A stretch of DNA of 64,000 bases, taken from Actinospineispora eucalypti (GTDB lineage Bacteria; Actinomycetota; Actinomycetes; Mycobacteriales; Pseudonocardiaceae). The number at the start of each line of letters is the position of its first letter. Positions within the stretch are counted from its first letter, which is position 1. The DNA lies in NCBI GenBank assembly GCA_014208095.1, contig JACHMT010000005.1:1426001-1490000 (forward strand). Reading direction: 5' to 3'. The position numbers and the translations under genes are program-made. Shown piece after piece: positions 44,182 through 52,563 of the stretch. Under the pieces are notes generated by a model. It had not been told where the DNA came from. It saw nothing but the letters and a program-made list of their open reading frames with translations, and made no database searches.

Positions 44182-45051
44182 GTGAGAGCCGATGTGGTGG
44201 TGGATGTCGCGGGCCTTACCTTCCGCTATCCCAGGGCCGCGCACCCGGCGGTGCGCGGGATGACCTTCACGGTGTCGCGGGGCGAGATCTTCGGTTTCCT
44301 CGGGCCCAGCGGCGCGGGAAAGTCCACCACGCAGAAGATCCTCACCGGGCAGCTGGCCGGCTACGGTGGCTCGGCGGCGGTGTGGGGGCGCGAGCCCGGC
44401 GCGTGGGGACCGGAGTACTACCAGCGCATCGGGGTGTCCTTCGAGCTGCCCAACCACTACCTGAAGCTGACCGCGCTGGAGAACCTGCGGTTTTTCGCGT
44501 CGCTGTACGCGGGCGAGACCGAGGACCCGATGAAGCTGTTGGAGCGGGTCGACCTCGCCGAACACGCGCACACCCGGGTGGGCAAGTTCTCCAAAGGGAT
44601 GGCGATGCGGCTGGTGTTCGTGCGCGCCTTGCTGCACCGGCCCGAGTTGCTGTTTCTCGACGAGCCGACCTCCGGGATGGACCCGGTGAACGCGCGCCGG
44701 GTCAAAGACATGATCCGCGAGCTGCGCGACGAAGGGCGGACTGTCCTGCTCACCACCCACGACATGGCCACCGCCGACGAGCTGTGTGACCGGGTGGCGT
44801 TCGTGGTGGACGGCGGGATCGCCGCGTTGGACTCCCCGGTGGAACACAAGATCAGCCGCAGTCGGCGCAGCGTGCGGGTCACCTACCGCGCGGACGGCGA
44901 GCTGCGCACCGCCGAGTTCGGCCTCGACGCCCTGGCCGGCGACGAGGGCTTCCGCGCGCTGGCGGCCCGCCACCACCTCGAGGCCCTGCACAGCCAGGAA
45001 GCCAGCCTCGAGGACGTGTTCATCGACGTCACCGGGCGGTCACTGCGATGA
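44182..45051 (+). CDS. ABC exporter ATP-binding protein
   Basis: 289 residues: Walker A FLGPSGAGKSTTQKILTG near residue 42, signature in KFSKGMAMRLVFVRAL (S-K-G-M variant), Walker B LLFLDEPTSGMDP, H-loop LLTTHDM. The C-terminal extension ends SLEDVFIDVTGRSLR, typical of DrrA-like drug/lipid exporters. GTG 44182 has GGGAG at the right distance; GTG 44170 is an alternative. Its stop overlaps the next gene (ATGA). It resembles the Rv2688c-2686c three-gene exporter layout. Confidence 0.88.
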   Translation: MRADVVVDVAGLTFRYPRAAHPAVRGMTFTVSRGEIFGFLGPSGAGKSTTQKILTGQLAGYGGSAAVWGREPGAWGPEYYQRIGVSFELPNHYLKLTALENLRFFASLYAGETEDPMKLLERVDLAEHAHTRVGKFSKGMAMRLVFVRALLHRPELLFLDEPTSGMDPVNARRVKDMIRELRDEGRTVLLTTHDMATADELCDRVAFVVDGGIAALDSPVEHKISRSRRSVRVTYRADGELRTAEFGLDALAGDEGFRALAARHHLEALHSQEASLEDVFIDVTGRSLR

Positions 45052-45806
45052 GCGCCGCGGCCAAGCCCGCCGGCCCGGCTGTGTCGACCTCGACGTTAGG
45101 GATCATGAGGGCCGGGTTGCTGCTGGATCTGCGCCTGCAACGCCGGCACGGCTTCTACTACGCGGCCGCGTTCACCGCCGCGCTGTGGGTGGTGGTGTTG
45201 TACCTGCTGCCGGACCCACTGATCGCCCCCGGCATGCCGTATGTGATCTTCGGTGACCTGGGCATCGTCGGGTTCTTCTTCATCGTCGGCGCGATGTTCC
45301 TGGAACAGGGCGAGCGGACGCTGTTCGCGCTGTTGCCCACGCCGATGCGGTTCGGAACCTATCTGGCCGCGAAGCTGACCAGCCTGACCGGGCTGGCGCT
45401 CGCGGCCAGCCTGATGGTCACCCTCGCCCGCTACGGGCTCGGGTTCGAACCGGTGAGCTTCGCCCTGGGCGTCGTCTACACCTCGGTACTGATGATGTTG
45501 ATCAGTTTCTGCACCGCCGCGCTGTATCCGTCCATCTCGGAATGGTTGATGCCGTCCCTGATCCCGCTGGTGATCGTGAACCTGCCACTGCTGGACTACT
45601 CCGGGCTGTGGCCGGGCCTGTGGCTGTATGTGATCCCGACCGAAGCCCCGCTGCTGCTCCTCGGCGCCTCGTTCCACCAACTGGAGCTGGCCGGCTGGCG
45701 GCTGGCCTACGCGCTCGGCTATCCCATCCTGTGCAGCGCGCTGCTCGCGGCACTGGCCCGGCGGATGTTCTACCGGTACATCGTGGCGCGGGAAGGCTCC
45801 TCATGA
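45048..45806 (+). CDS. ABC exporter membrane subunit 1
   Basis: 252 residues with six hydrophobic stretches (for example FYYAAAFTAALWVVVLYLLP, VIFGDLGIVGFFFIVGAMFLEQGERTLFALLPTPMRF, where E-x-G-T/R-L-x-A-L-x-x-T-P-x is the cytoplasmic coupling helix of ABC-2 permeases). It starts on ATG overlapping the ATPase stop and ends overlapping the next gene, so the three are translationally coupled. Confidence 0.85.
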   Translation: MSAAAKPAGPAVSTSTLGIMRAGLLLDLRLQRRHGFYYAAAFTAALWVVVLYLLPDPLIAPGMPYVIFGDLGIVGFFFIVGAMFLEQGERTLFALLPTPMRFGTYLAAKLTSLTGLALAASLMVTLARYGLGFEPVSFALGVVYTSVLMMLISFCTAALYPSISEWLMPSLIPLVIVNLPLLDYSGLWPGLWLYVIPTEAPLLLLGASFHQLELAGWRLAYALGYPILCSALLAALARRMFYRYIVAREGSS

Positions 45807-46576
45807 CCACCAGCCATCCCCGGACCGCGGCGACCGCGGGATACGGTGCGGTGTTGCGGGCGTTCGCCCGCAACGACACCCGCAACATCCGGCGCGACTC
45901 GATGCTGATCGGTGTGTTGTTCGGCCCGTTCGCCTACGCGTTCGCGCTCTGGTTCGTGCCCCCACTGACCCGGTTCGCGGCCACCGAGTGGCGGTTCGAC
46001 CTCACGCCCTATCACCCACTGATCGTCAGCTCGTTCACCGTTCTCGGCCCCGCGGCGGTGCTGGGCAGCCTGTGTGGACTGCTGCTGCTGGATGAGAAAG
46101 ACCAGCACACCTTGGCCGCGCTGCGGGTCACCCCGGCCCCGCCGGCCGCCTATCCGGCCTACCGGGCGGCGATGACCGTAGGCCTGGTGACCGCAACGAC
46201 GGTGCTGGTGTTGGCGCTGTGCCGGCTGGTACCCGCCGCCGTGGTGGCTCGGGGTGCGGCCATCGGCCTGCTCGGCGGCCTGTTGGCGGTGGTCATCGCG
46301 CTGCTCATGGCCGGCCCGGCGAACAACAAGGTGGAAGGGCTCGCGCTGGGCAAAGCGGTGAGCATGCCGCTGATGTTCGCGCCGCTCGTGCCGTACTTCT
46401 TCCTCGACTCGCCGTGGCAGCTGGCGTTCGGTGTGCTGCCCTCCTACTGGCCCGCGCGCGCTCTGTGGGCGGCCATGGACGACGGAGTGTTCTGGCCCTA
46501 CATCGCCGGCGGCCTGGTCTACAACCTCATCCTGGTGTCGCTGTTGGTGCGGCTGTTCGCCTACCGCTTCCGGTAA
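45803..46576 (+). CDS. ABC exporter membrane subunit 2
   Basis: 257 residues with six hydrophobic segments and the coupling-helix text GLLLLDEKDQHTLAALRVTPAPPAAY near residue 94. It resembles subunit 1 in layout but is not a close copy. With the ATPase it makes a heterodimeric export channel; the GbsR-type gene in front suggests induction by the exported compound. Substrate unknown. Confidence 0.85.
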   Translation: MTTSHPRTAATAGYGAVLRAFARNDTRNIRRDSMLIGVLFGPFAYAFALWFVPPLTRFAATEWRFDLTPYHPLIVSSFTVLGPAAVLGSLCGLLLLDEKDQHTLAALRVTPAPPAAYPAYRAAMTVGLVTATTVLVLALCRLVPAAVVARGAAIGLLGGLLAVVIALLMAGPANNKVEGLALGKAVSMPLMFAPLVPYFFLDSPWQLAFGVLPSYWPARALWAAMDDGVFWPYIAGGLVYNLILVSLLVRLFAYRFR

Positions 46577-46756
46577 CGCCCACATTGCCCGCGGGCGACG
46601 GCCGTGACTGCCCGGGTGCTCGGTCATCGCTGGTTGCGGCTGGGGATGCCGCTGGTGGCGGTAGCCAGCGGCGCCGGCCCCGTTCTATGGTGCGGACGGG
46701 TGCGCCGGGAAGTCTGGTCGGCAGTCGGCTTCGACGAGCGCGAAAGGTCGCCGGCC

Positions 46757-47062
46757 ATGACCGCACCGTCTCCTCCGCGACCGGACGAACCGGTTCCGTT
46801 GTCTGGCCGGGAGCAACGGGTGTTCGCCGCGATCGAGAACGAGTTCCGCGCGTCCGAACTGGCTCGTGTCGAGGACCGGTGGACGTCGGTGCGGTTGTGG
46901 GTACCGGCGTGGCCGGGGTGGTTGTCGCTGTTGCTGGTGACGGGGCTGTTGGGGATGGTCGGGGGTTCGCTGCACACGCCGGTCGCCTCGATGATCCTGG
47001 CGGTGTTCGTGATCGCGATCGGGGTGCCGGCCGTGTTCTGCTGGTTCGTCGGCGGCCGGTAG
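46757..47062 (+). CDS. DUF3040 family membrane protein
   Basis: 101 residues: LSGREQRVFAAIENEFRASELARVEDR is the N-terminal DUF3040 helix (family form LSERERRLLEEIERAL...DP), followed by two helices, LSLLLVTGLLGMVGGSL and SMILAVFVIAIGVPAVFCWF. Function unknown; such proteins are common in actinobacteria. ATG 46757 has AAAGG upstream. Confidence 0.75.
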   Translation: MTAPSPPRPDEPVPLSGREQRVFAAIENEFRASELARVEDRWTSVRLWVPAWPGWLSLLLVTGLLGMVGGSLHTPVASMILAVFVIAIGVPAVFCWFVGGR

Positions 47063-47094
47063 GTCGCGAACGACGCCCGTGTTCAGGAGCGGGC

Positions 47095-47185
47095 GAACCG
47101 GGCGTTGTGCTGCTCGCGCGGCGGCCCGCACCAGCTGCCCGGTGATCAGGAACCCGGGGATCACGAAGAACACGTCCCGGCCGGG
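47095..47185 (-). pseudogene. acyltransferase-3 (OafA-like) fragment
   Basis: The minus strand reads DVFFVIPGFLITGQLVRAA, matching the second helix of membrane O-acyltransferases (family form D-V-F-F-V-I-S-G-F-L-I-T-x-L). Neither the preceding R-x-x-A-x-L-x-V-x-x-x-H segment nor any of the remaining ten helices is present. It is a short relic in the gap between DUF3040 and the CBS gene. Confidence 0.55.
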
Positions 47186-47230
47186 TGCGGACGCCTCCCA
47201 CGGGTCGGGGGCGGGCATAGGGTGTGGGGG

Positions 47231-47689
47231 GTGAAAGCTCGTGACTTGGCTCAGCCGCTGCCCACGGTCACCGTCGACTCGGCGGCGTTGGAGGCGGCGC
47301 GGCTGATTGCCGAACGGCGCCTGCCCGGCATCGCGGTCCTGGACCACCAGCAACGTCCGGTGGCGTTGCTGCCCGCCTCGGACGTGCTGCGCGCGGTGGT
47401 CCCCGAACCGGTGCTGGATGATCCCTCGCTGGCCGGCGTGGTCGACGAGGCCAGCGCCGACCGGCTGTGTACCGAGGGTCTCGGGCGCAAACGAGTGGCG
47501 GATCTGATGCGGCCGGTCCACCAGCGGGTCGAGCTGGCCGCCGTGGAACCGCACGACACCGTGGTCGAATGCGCCGCGTTGATGGCCCGGCTGCACAGCC
47601 CCGCCGTGGTCGTCATCGACAACGGGGAACTCGTTGGCGTGGTCACCGCCGCGCACCTGCTCGAGGTCCTGCTCAACCGCCCGGGTTGA
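47231..47689 (+). CDS. CBS-domain-pair protein
   Basis: 152 residues: KARDLAQPLPTVTVDSAALEAARLIAERRLPGIAV...LPASDVLRAVV and DLMRPVHQRVELAAVEPHDTVVECAALMARLHSPAVVV...GVVTAAHLLEVLL. This short CBS type often accompanies an ion-transporter gene; only a small membrane reading frame follows here, on the other strand. GTG 47231 lies within a G run that serves as ribosome-binding site. Confidence 0.8.
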   Translation: MKARDLAQPLPTVTVDSAALEAARLIAERRLPGIAVLDHQQRPVALLPASDVLRAVVPEPVLDDPSLAGVVDEASADRLCTEGLGRKRVADLMRPVHQRVELAAVEPHDTVVECAALMARLHSPAVVVIDNGELVGVVTAAHLLEVLLNRPG

Positions 47690-47725
47690 CCCGGGGCTCG
47701 GGCCATCACCCTCACCGGCACCAGC

Positions 47726-47832
47726 TCAGCCGGCCAACGCGAAGTAGCGCAGCCACACGTAGCCACTGGCGATCACCAGCGTCACCGCGGTGATGACCAG
47801 CCCATAGCGGGTGCCCCCCTTCTGCTGATCAT
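47726..47832 (-). pseudogene. small one-helix membrane protein with a frameshift at a G6 run
   Basis: On the minus strand GGAGGTGAGG, an ideal ribosome-binding site, precedes ATG 47832. The frame from it ends after 16 codons. A +1 shift at the run of six G (complement of 47814-47819) joins it to GTRYGLVITAVTLVIASGYV and then WLRYFALAG and a TGA at 47726, a clear transmembrane helix. With seven G the product would be about 35 residues. It is either a sequencing error, a mutation or phase variation. Alternatively the helix is the end of a lost transporter. Confidence 0.5.
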
Positions 47833-48001
47833 TGGCCTCACCTCCGCCTTGGATCTCGAGTCGGGGTCGACCAAGTCCCGCTGACCGGTAGATTTCGCGC
47901 GATCACTGTCCGCGGTCGCAGGATGGACCGCGTCGCGGGAGCGGCTGCGCCTCACGGCGACCCGTGTGACGACGGGTGCGCTTCTGGTCCTGGCCCGTCC
48001 A
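47833..48001. other. gap between the small membrane frame and the AhpD-like gene
   Basis: Nothing recognised beyond the ribosome-binding site of the small frame at its left edge. Confidence 0.3.
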
Positions 48002-48622
48002 TCATCCGTACGTTGCTCGTAGGGCGTCGTAGCGTTGTTTGAGCAGGTGATCTCGGTTCAGCGGGGAGTGTGCTTCGTCGGGTGCGAGCCGGTGACGGAT
48101 GCCGACCGAGGTGAGCACCCCGAACATGCGGACCAGGTGGATGATGCGCAGGTCGTCTTCGTCGGTGGCGCCCAGCTGCTCGGCGCCCACCAGGGTCAGG
48201 GCGCGTTCCAGAGCGCGGACGTCACGGTGCAGTCCTGCTCGCTGGGCGGCGTGGACCAGGTCGTGACGGATGGCGGCCGGCCCCAGTCCGCACAGCCGGG
48301 CGAAGCCAAGCTCGTCGAGCGGGAACAGCCGGTCGTGCTCGCGCAGGTAGGCGAGCTCCAGTGCGCGGGCGTGGCCGTGGGTGCAGTACTGGCAGCCGTT
48401 GACCAGGGAGATGGCCACGCACAGCAGGTGCGTGCGGATCGGCCCGAACGTGGCCAGCGTGCGCTCGTAGCGCGGCATGTTGCCCAGGAACCAGCCCAAC
48501 GCACGCCACGGGCCAAGTTGCCCCACGGCGGGCGCGATCAGACGCGGTGGGAATCCCCACAGCAGCGTGCACACACCTTCCAGCAGCCGCGTGACAGCTC
48601 GTGCCCGCACCTGGGCTGCCAT
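48002..48622 (-). CDS. AhpD-like / carboxymuconolactone-decarboxylase-family protein
   Basis: 206 residues. The core motif LLCVAISLVNGCQYCTHGHARALELA (residues 66-91) has the C-x-x-C and following His of AhpD/CMD proteins, which act in peroxide reduction or as decarboxylase-like folds. The protein is all helical and longer than CMD itself, in the range of peroxidase-related members. ATG 48622 has GGGAG seven bases upstream. A redox role is inferred. Confidence 0.75.
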   Translation of the reverse strand: MAAQVRARAVTRLLEGVCTLLWGFPPRLIAPAVGQLGPWRALGWFLGNMPRYERTLATFGPIRTHLLCVAISLVNGCQYCTHGHARALELAYLREHDRLFPLDELGFARLCGLGPAAIRHDLVHAAQRAGLHRDVRALERALTLVGAEQLGATDEDDLRIIHLVRMFGVLTSVGIRHRLAPDEAHSPLNRDHLLKQRYDALRATYG

Positions 48623-48862
48623 CGAGATCTCCCGCTAGGTGGCCGAACGCTCACGCTGAGCAATCCTTGGCCATAACGTACTACCGACGGGGGACACCAG
48701 ATCGACCGGTCCCATTGCCCACCGAGACCAGTGGCGTGGTGCACGGCCGGCCCCGCCCGGTGTGGGCGGGACCACGGTTTCGCCGGGCGCCGGGTGATCG
48801 TCGCCGTTACCGCTGCTCGGGTCGATGGCAGCGGCGGTCGGCATACCTCTAGAGTCTTCCGA

Positions 48863-49906
48863 GTGCGTGAGCAGCGTCACGACGTCACCGCCCATGTGGG
48901 CGATGAGCTGGCCATCATGTGCGGGTTGGTGTGCCGGTCGATGCAAGACGCCAGCCACGCGGTCATCCGGACAGACCTGACCCTCGCCGAGCGGGTCATC
49001 ACCGCACACGCACAGATTGCGCAACGCGGCACCCAGTGCGCGCGAAGCACCTGCACCCCTCAGGCGCACCCGCCGGTGCTCGCCGACCGCCGGATCATGG
49101 CCACCGCGATGACCGCCGCGCACAAGATCGTGCGGATGGGTGAGCTGGCCTGCCAGGTCGCCGACATCGCCCGCGAGCGTCACCCCCAGCCGGCGCTACC
49201 CGCCGCGCTGCGCGAACCGCTCACTCGAATGAGCCAGCTCGCGATGCGGTCGGGTCGCCATCTCGAACAAACCCTCGCCGCCCCGGTCGGCACGTATCTG
49301 CCCGCGCTGCAACGGGTGAATGACGAACTCGACTGGCTCCAACAACACCTGCTCGACACCCTCAACCGCGCCACTCCGCACTATCCCGCGCAGACCGGGA
49401 CGCAGATCACCACGCTGGCACGCTGCTACGAACGGTTCGCCGATCACACCGTCTGCATCAGCCGCTACCTCGACCACAGCACCGACGGAACCGAGGCCGC
49501 TGAGTCCTCCTGGCGATCAGACACCGGGATGCTCGGCATCCCGGTCCCAGAATCAGCGCGGAAACCGGCGCTGAGAGCTGCGGCCGCGCCCGCGTCGCAC
49601 CTCGCCCCCTTTCTGGCGGAGCACCCGCTGACCAGGTTCCTTCGTGCCACCGGCTCCGCCGAAGGGGTCCTTGCCCGGCATCAACGCGGCGAGCACGGCC
49701 AGTGCCTGGGATGCAGCGGGACCCAGCACGTGGAATACCCCTGCACCCAGCACGTGCACGCCACCCTGGCATTACAGCCGCCACCCCCAAACCGACATGA
49801 TCACCCCGAGCCGGACCCAACGGACCCGACACCTTTCGACGGCACCGCATCACCGGCACGGCGTCGGCACCTGCGGATCGCTCCTGTTCCGCCTGACGGT
49901 TCCTAA
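48863..49906 (+). CDS. PhoU-like helical protein with a Cys/His-rich C-terminal segment
   Basis: 347 residues. Residues 1-55 (VTAHVGDELAIMCGLVCRSM...DLTLAERVITAHAQI) and 120-215 (ending CYERFADHTVCISRYL, like the PhoU E-R-I-A-D-H-A metal motif) make two PhoU-type three-helix bundles. The last 130 residues are Pro-rich and contain ARHQRGEHGQCLGC followed by a Cys and several His, a possible zinc site. PhoU proteins regulate phosphate uptake or bind metal clusters; the extra tail is unusual. GTG 48863 lies after a weak ribosome-binding site. Confidence 0.65.
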   Translation: MREQRHDVTAHVGDELAIMCGLVCRSMQDASHAVIRTDLTLAERVITAHAQIAQRGTQCARSTCTPQAHPPVLADRRIMATAMTAAHKIVRMGELACQVADIARERHPQPALPAALREPLTRMSQLAMRSGRHLEQTLAAPVGTYLPALQRVNDELDWLQQHLLDTLNRATPHYPAQTGTQITTLARCYERFADHTVCISRYLDHSTDGTEAAESSWRSDTGMLGIPVPESARKPALRAAAAPASHLAPFLAEHPLTRFLRATGSAEGVLARHQRGEHGQCLGCSGTQHVEYPCTQHVHATLALQPPPPNRHDHPEPDPTDPTPFDGTASPARRRHLRIAPVPPDGS

Positions 49907-50513
49907 CACGCAGGTCACCGAGTCGAGGGCGATACCAACGCCGCCAGATTGGACGCCGGTGCACTAAGCACCCGTGTCGTGTCCGCTGCCTGGCACGGAC
50001 GCCCACCCGGGGATTCGCCGAACGGCCACCGACCAAGGAAACGACAAAACGATGAGAGAAATCACCCGACAGACCAGTGAGATAACCAGAAGATCCGCTG
50101 GTCGCCGCCAATGGAGGCGGTGGTCGCCGAAGCAACGCCGGCCCGCCCACGACGGTCCCCGGATGACGGTCGAGCTCGGGATCCTGACCGGCGCGATCAC
50201 CGGGCCGGCCGTCTGGCCGGTCACCGCGAGCGCCCCATGCTTGGGCACCGGCGGGTGTCACGACACGCCGCGCGAGCGTGCCCAAAGACGCTTGAACACG
50301 GATACGGAAGATGTAGCGAGTGCGCAACAACCTGGTGTCCGAGGCCGGAGTTGCACATTATTCACCCGGGTCGAGCACGTGGGAGCGAGCTGAGTCCCGA
50401 GGCTCGCCACGTGAGCACCACAGATCGCATCGCGCCACGCGCCAGCTCTCGGAGGCAGACGGCCATCAGCACGACTCGCACGACCAGCAACGTGGTTTCA
50501 CGTTTGGTCAGAG
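49907..50513. other. 607-base gap at the left edge of the accretion island
   Basis: A frame from ATG 50052 (AAGGA about 12 bases upstream) reads MREITRQTSEITRRSAGRRQ and runs 113 codons to 50393, but it is basic, low in structure and without a recognised family, so I doubt it is a gene. The 34-bp repeat at 50335-50368 is inside it. Confidence 0.3.
50335..50368 (+). repeat. 34-bp direct repeat, copy A (att-like)
   Basis: It begins GTGTCCGAGG and ends CACATTATTCACCCG. It matches 56228-56261 at all but two or three positions. GTGTCCGAGG also follows the recombinase remnants at 50846 and 60433. It may be an attachment-site half or the region just downstream of a recombinase gene. Confidence 0.55.
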
Positions 50514-50830
50514 GTCTGACGCCGAGGCGAAGCTGCGCAGGTTCCAAGCTGCCATCGCGTCCGGGATCGACCCGGCAGCGCTGGTCGAAGTGACCAACGC
50601 CGCGCAGAAGGAACGAGCCGCGGCCCGTGCCGAGTTGGACGGCACGCCGTCGCCGGACCTGATCACCGATGCCGAGGTCTACGCGATGGTCGACGCACTC
50701 GGGGACGTGGACGCGGCGGTGTCCGAGAAGAATCCCACCAGGCTCGCGAACCTCTACTCGAACGCTGACCTGCAGGTTCGGTACTTCCCGGCCGAAGATT
50801 CCGCTGAGCTGCGCATTGGCTTGGGTACAC
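50514..50830 (+). pseudogene. large serine recombinase, C-terminal remnant 1
   Basis: The frame reads DAEAKLRRFQAAIASGIDPA, then EVTNAAQKERAAARAELD, ITDAEVYAMVDALGDV and NLYSNADLQVRYFPAED. This is the coiled-coil and final strand region of actinobacterial large serine recombinases (family form AERKLARYRAALDAGADPA...AEVQAERA...LTREEI...LGDL...Y..LGLRLTY). The catalytic resolvase domain and the zinc ribbon are missing. It is the first of four such tails, all on the plus strand. Confidence 0.7.
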
Positions 50831-50845
50831 GGGTGAATAAAGTTG

Positions 50846-50876
50846 GTGTCCGAGGGTCGAGTTGCGCCAATTCCCG
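50846..50876 (+). repeat. diverged copy B of the att-like repeat
   Basis: GTGTCCGAGG followed by GTCGAGTTGC, as in copies A and C but more diverged to its right. Just upstream GGGTGAATAA (50831-50840) is the reverse complement of the TTATTCACCC that ends copies A and C. Confidence 0.4.
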
Positions 50877-51135
50877 CCGCCTTCGGCACGGCAGAGCGGC
50901 CTTGGGCACTCCGAAGCCGACTTCACCTCGAAGGAGCGTGCCTTCTAGTCGGGGCCGCCCAAGGGAGCCAGACATGATCGCGAATAGGCCTCTGAGTGTC
51001 TGTGCGGCCACGGTGTACAACCTCCATGGCTCGTGCTCGCCGTCCGACTCGCTGCTGCAGCAGTGATCTCAGCGTCAGAGGCAACCGCTACCGTTCACGG
51101 TTATCGTCGCTACGTGACATCTTCAAGGGGGATAC

Positions 51136-52110
51136 ATGGCCGAATCTGCCGAGCACGCATTCCTGTCAGAGACGGCAATCAGAATCATGGAAGAGTCGGC
51201 CAACGCCCAACTCTTCTCGTGCTTGGAATCTGGACGTAAGCGTTTCGACTTCGCATGCAACCTTACGCGCGACTGGACTCGCGCCGTTTCAGGACAGACG
51301 CTCTGGAAACACGATCGAGATGGAATTGACAAAGACCTGAGAACTCTGCTGACTGACGGCGAGGCATCCGCGGCGGTATACGTCGTGCGAGATTCTATGA
51401 AGAACCGTGACCGTGTGGATGAAATCATCCGAGACTACAGGAACACCTCTCTGCGTGTGAGCCTCTCTAAGCTAAGGATCTTTCGAGTTCCCGCCGATTT
51501 TGACGCCGACGATGAGCGCGCTCGCGAAGTAGTGCGTGACGGGCTCCGGCGCGACATCTATCAGGATCTTCTTCTGCAGGTCGCGTTGGGAGGCATCACA
51601 GCGCAAGACGTGAGGAACTTCGCCAGCTCCGGCCGCGTGGGTTCTCCGGTCTGGATTCTTAGTCGGATCGATAACGACGGATACCTCGACAACTATACGA
51701 ATGCCTCAAAACGTTACCGGATGGGAATCCCAGCCTTAAAAGAAGAACTTCTAAGGCTGGAATCGGCCGGGATGGTATCGCGGGAGGAAAATGCACTTGG
51801 ACTGATTCAGGTTACTGAGAAGGGGTGCGCAATGCTGGATATTTGCGCGCGCCTCTACGAATATCTCGCCGGAAAGGTAGGCGGGAACAAGGAGTTCTTG
51901 TACGTTTGTAGACTGCTGGGGATGGATTTCTCGACGCTGGCGAACGGCGGACAGGCGGTGAATTTCGAGTTCTACGAGGCCAATAGGAAAAAACTCCCTT
52001 TCGGGCATGGTGCCGATAATGCAGCGTTGATGCTGACATGCCTCTACTATTCTTCGCAGCACGGGGAGATCGAATGGCGCCCGCCATGCTTTACCCTGCC
52101 ACGTAACTAA
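51136..52110 (+). CDS. unknown protein with a winged-helix-like region, island cargo
   Basis: 324 residues; no family recognised. The N-terminal 120 residues contain ESGRKRFDFACNLTRDWTRA, with alternating charged and beta-prone segments (AAVYVVRDS; SKLRIFRVP) that could be a restriction-endonuclease-like fold, but I cannot point to a full catalytic set. Residues 195-250 (GIPALKEELLRLESAGMVSR then LIQVTEKGCAML) read like a winged helix. The C-terminus holds several Cys and Tyr. AAGGGGG lies directly before ATG 51136. It has far lower G+C than the flanking genome, indicating transfer. It is bracketed by recombinase tails 1 and 2. Confidence 0.65.
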   Translation: MAESAEHAFLSETAIRIMEESANAQLFSCLESGRKRFDFACNLTRDWTRAVSGQTLWKHDRDGIDKDLRTLLTDGEASAAVYVVRDSMKNRDRVDEIIRDYRNTSLRVSLSKLRIFRVPADFDADDERAREVVRDGLRRDIYQDLLLQVALGGITAQDVRNFASSGRVGSPVWILSRIDNDGYLDNYTNASKRYRMGIPALKEELLRLESAGMVSREENALGLIQVTEKGCAMLDICARLYEYLAGKVGGNKEFLYVCRLLGMDFSTLANGGQAVNFEFYEANRKKLPFGHGADNAALMLTCLYYSSQHGEIEWRPPCFTLPRN

Positions 52111-52143
52111 GAGCTCCCACCGTGAGAGGTCGAATAGGAGCCA

Positions 52144-52440
52144 GTGGAGAAGCCGCTCGCCGAGGCAGAGGCCAAGCTTCGGCGGTTTCAGGATGCCGTC
52201 GCTGCCGGGATCGAGCCGGTTGCCCTCGTCGACGCGATCAACCAGGCGCAAGGCCCAACGGGGAAGCCGCACGAGCCGATCTGGCCGGCGCACTCGCGCC
52301 CGATGCGGTGACCGAGGCCGAGGTATGCGCCATGGTCGAGCCGCTCGGCGACGTCGGCCGGAAGCTTAGGGAGGGCAAACCAGAGAGCCTGGAACGGCTC
52401 TACCGGGATCTTCGACTTGAGCTGATTTGTCAGCTTCGGT
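52144..52440 (+). pseudogene. large serine recombinase, C-terminal remnant 2 (frameshifted)
   Basis: Frame 1 reads EAEAKLRRFQDAVAAGIEPV and ALVDAINQAQ. After about 52250 homology continues in another frame as NGEAARADLAGALAPDAVTE, then CAMVEPLGDV and LERLYRDLRLELI. So one frameshift lies near 52246-52252. The layout matches remnant 1, and the fragment begins nearly at the same point of the gene. Confidence 0.7.
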
Positions 52441-52563
52441 CATCTACTCGCTAACCGGTAAGGGCTCGCGATGCCAACGATTGCCGCGCTGGTGGCGTCA
52501 CAGGCTGACTCAGGGGCGGGTGCTGAGTAATGGGTTGGTGCCGCCCCTGACCTGCGGGAAGGG
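52441..52563. other. short gap between recombinase tail 2 and the convergent membrane protein
   Basis: Nothing recognised; the att-like repeat is not seen after this tail. Confidence 0.3.

Noticed and set aside
48640..48720. Dos box upstream of the AhpD-like gene
   Set aside because: GGGGGACACCAG and GACCGGTCCC are present but at the wrong distance from each other.
50052..50393. 113-codon frame as a real gene
   Set aside because: Basic low-complexity product, no family, and its end lies across the att-like repeat; left as part of the gap.
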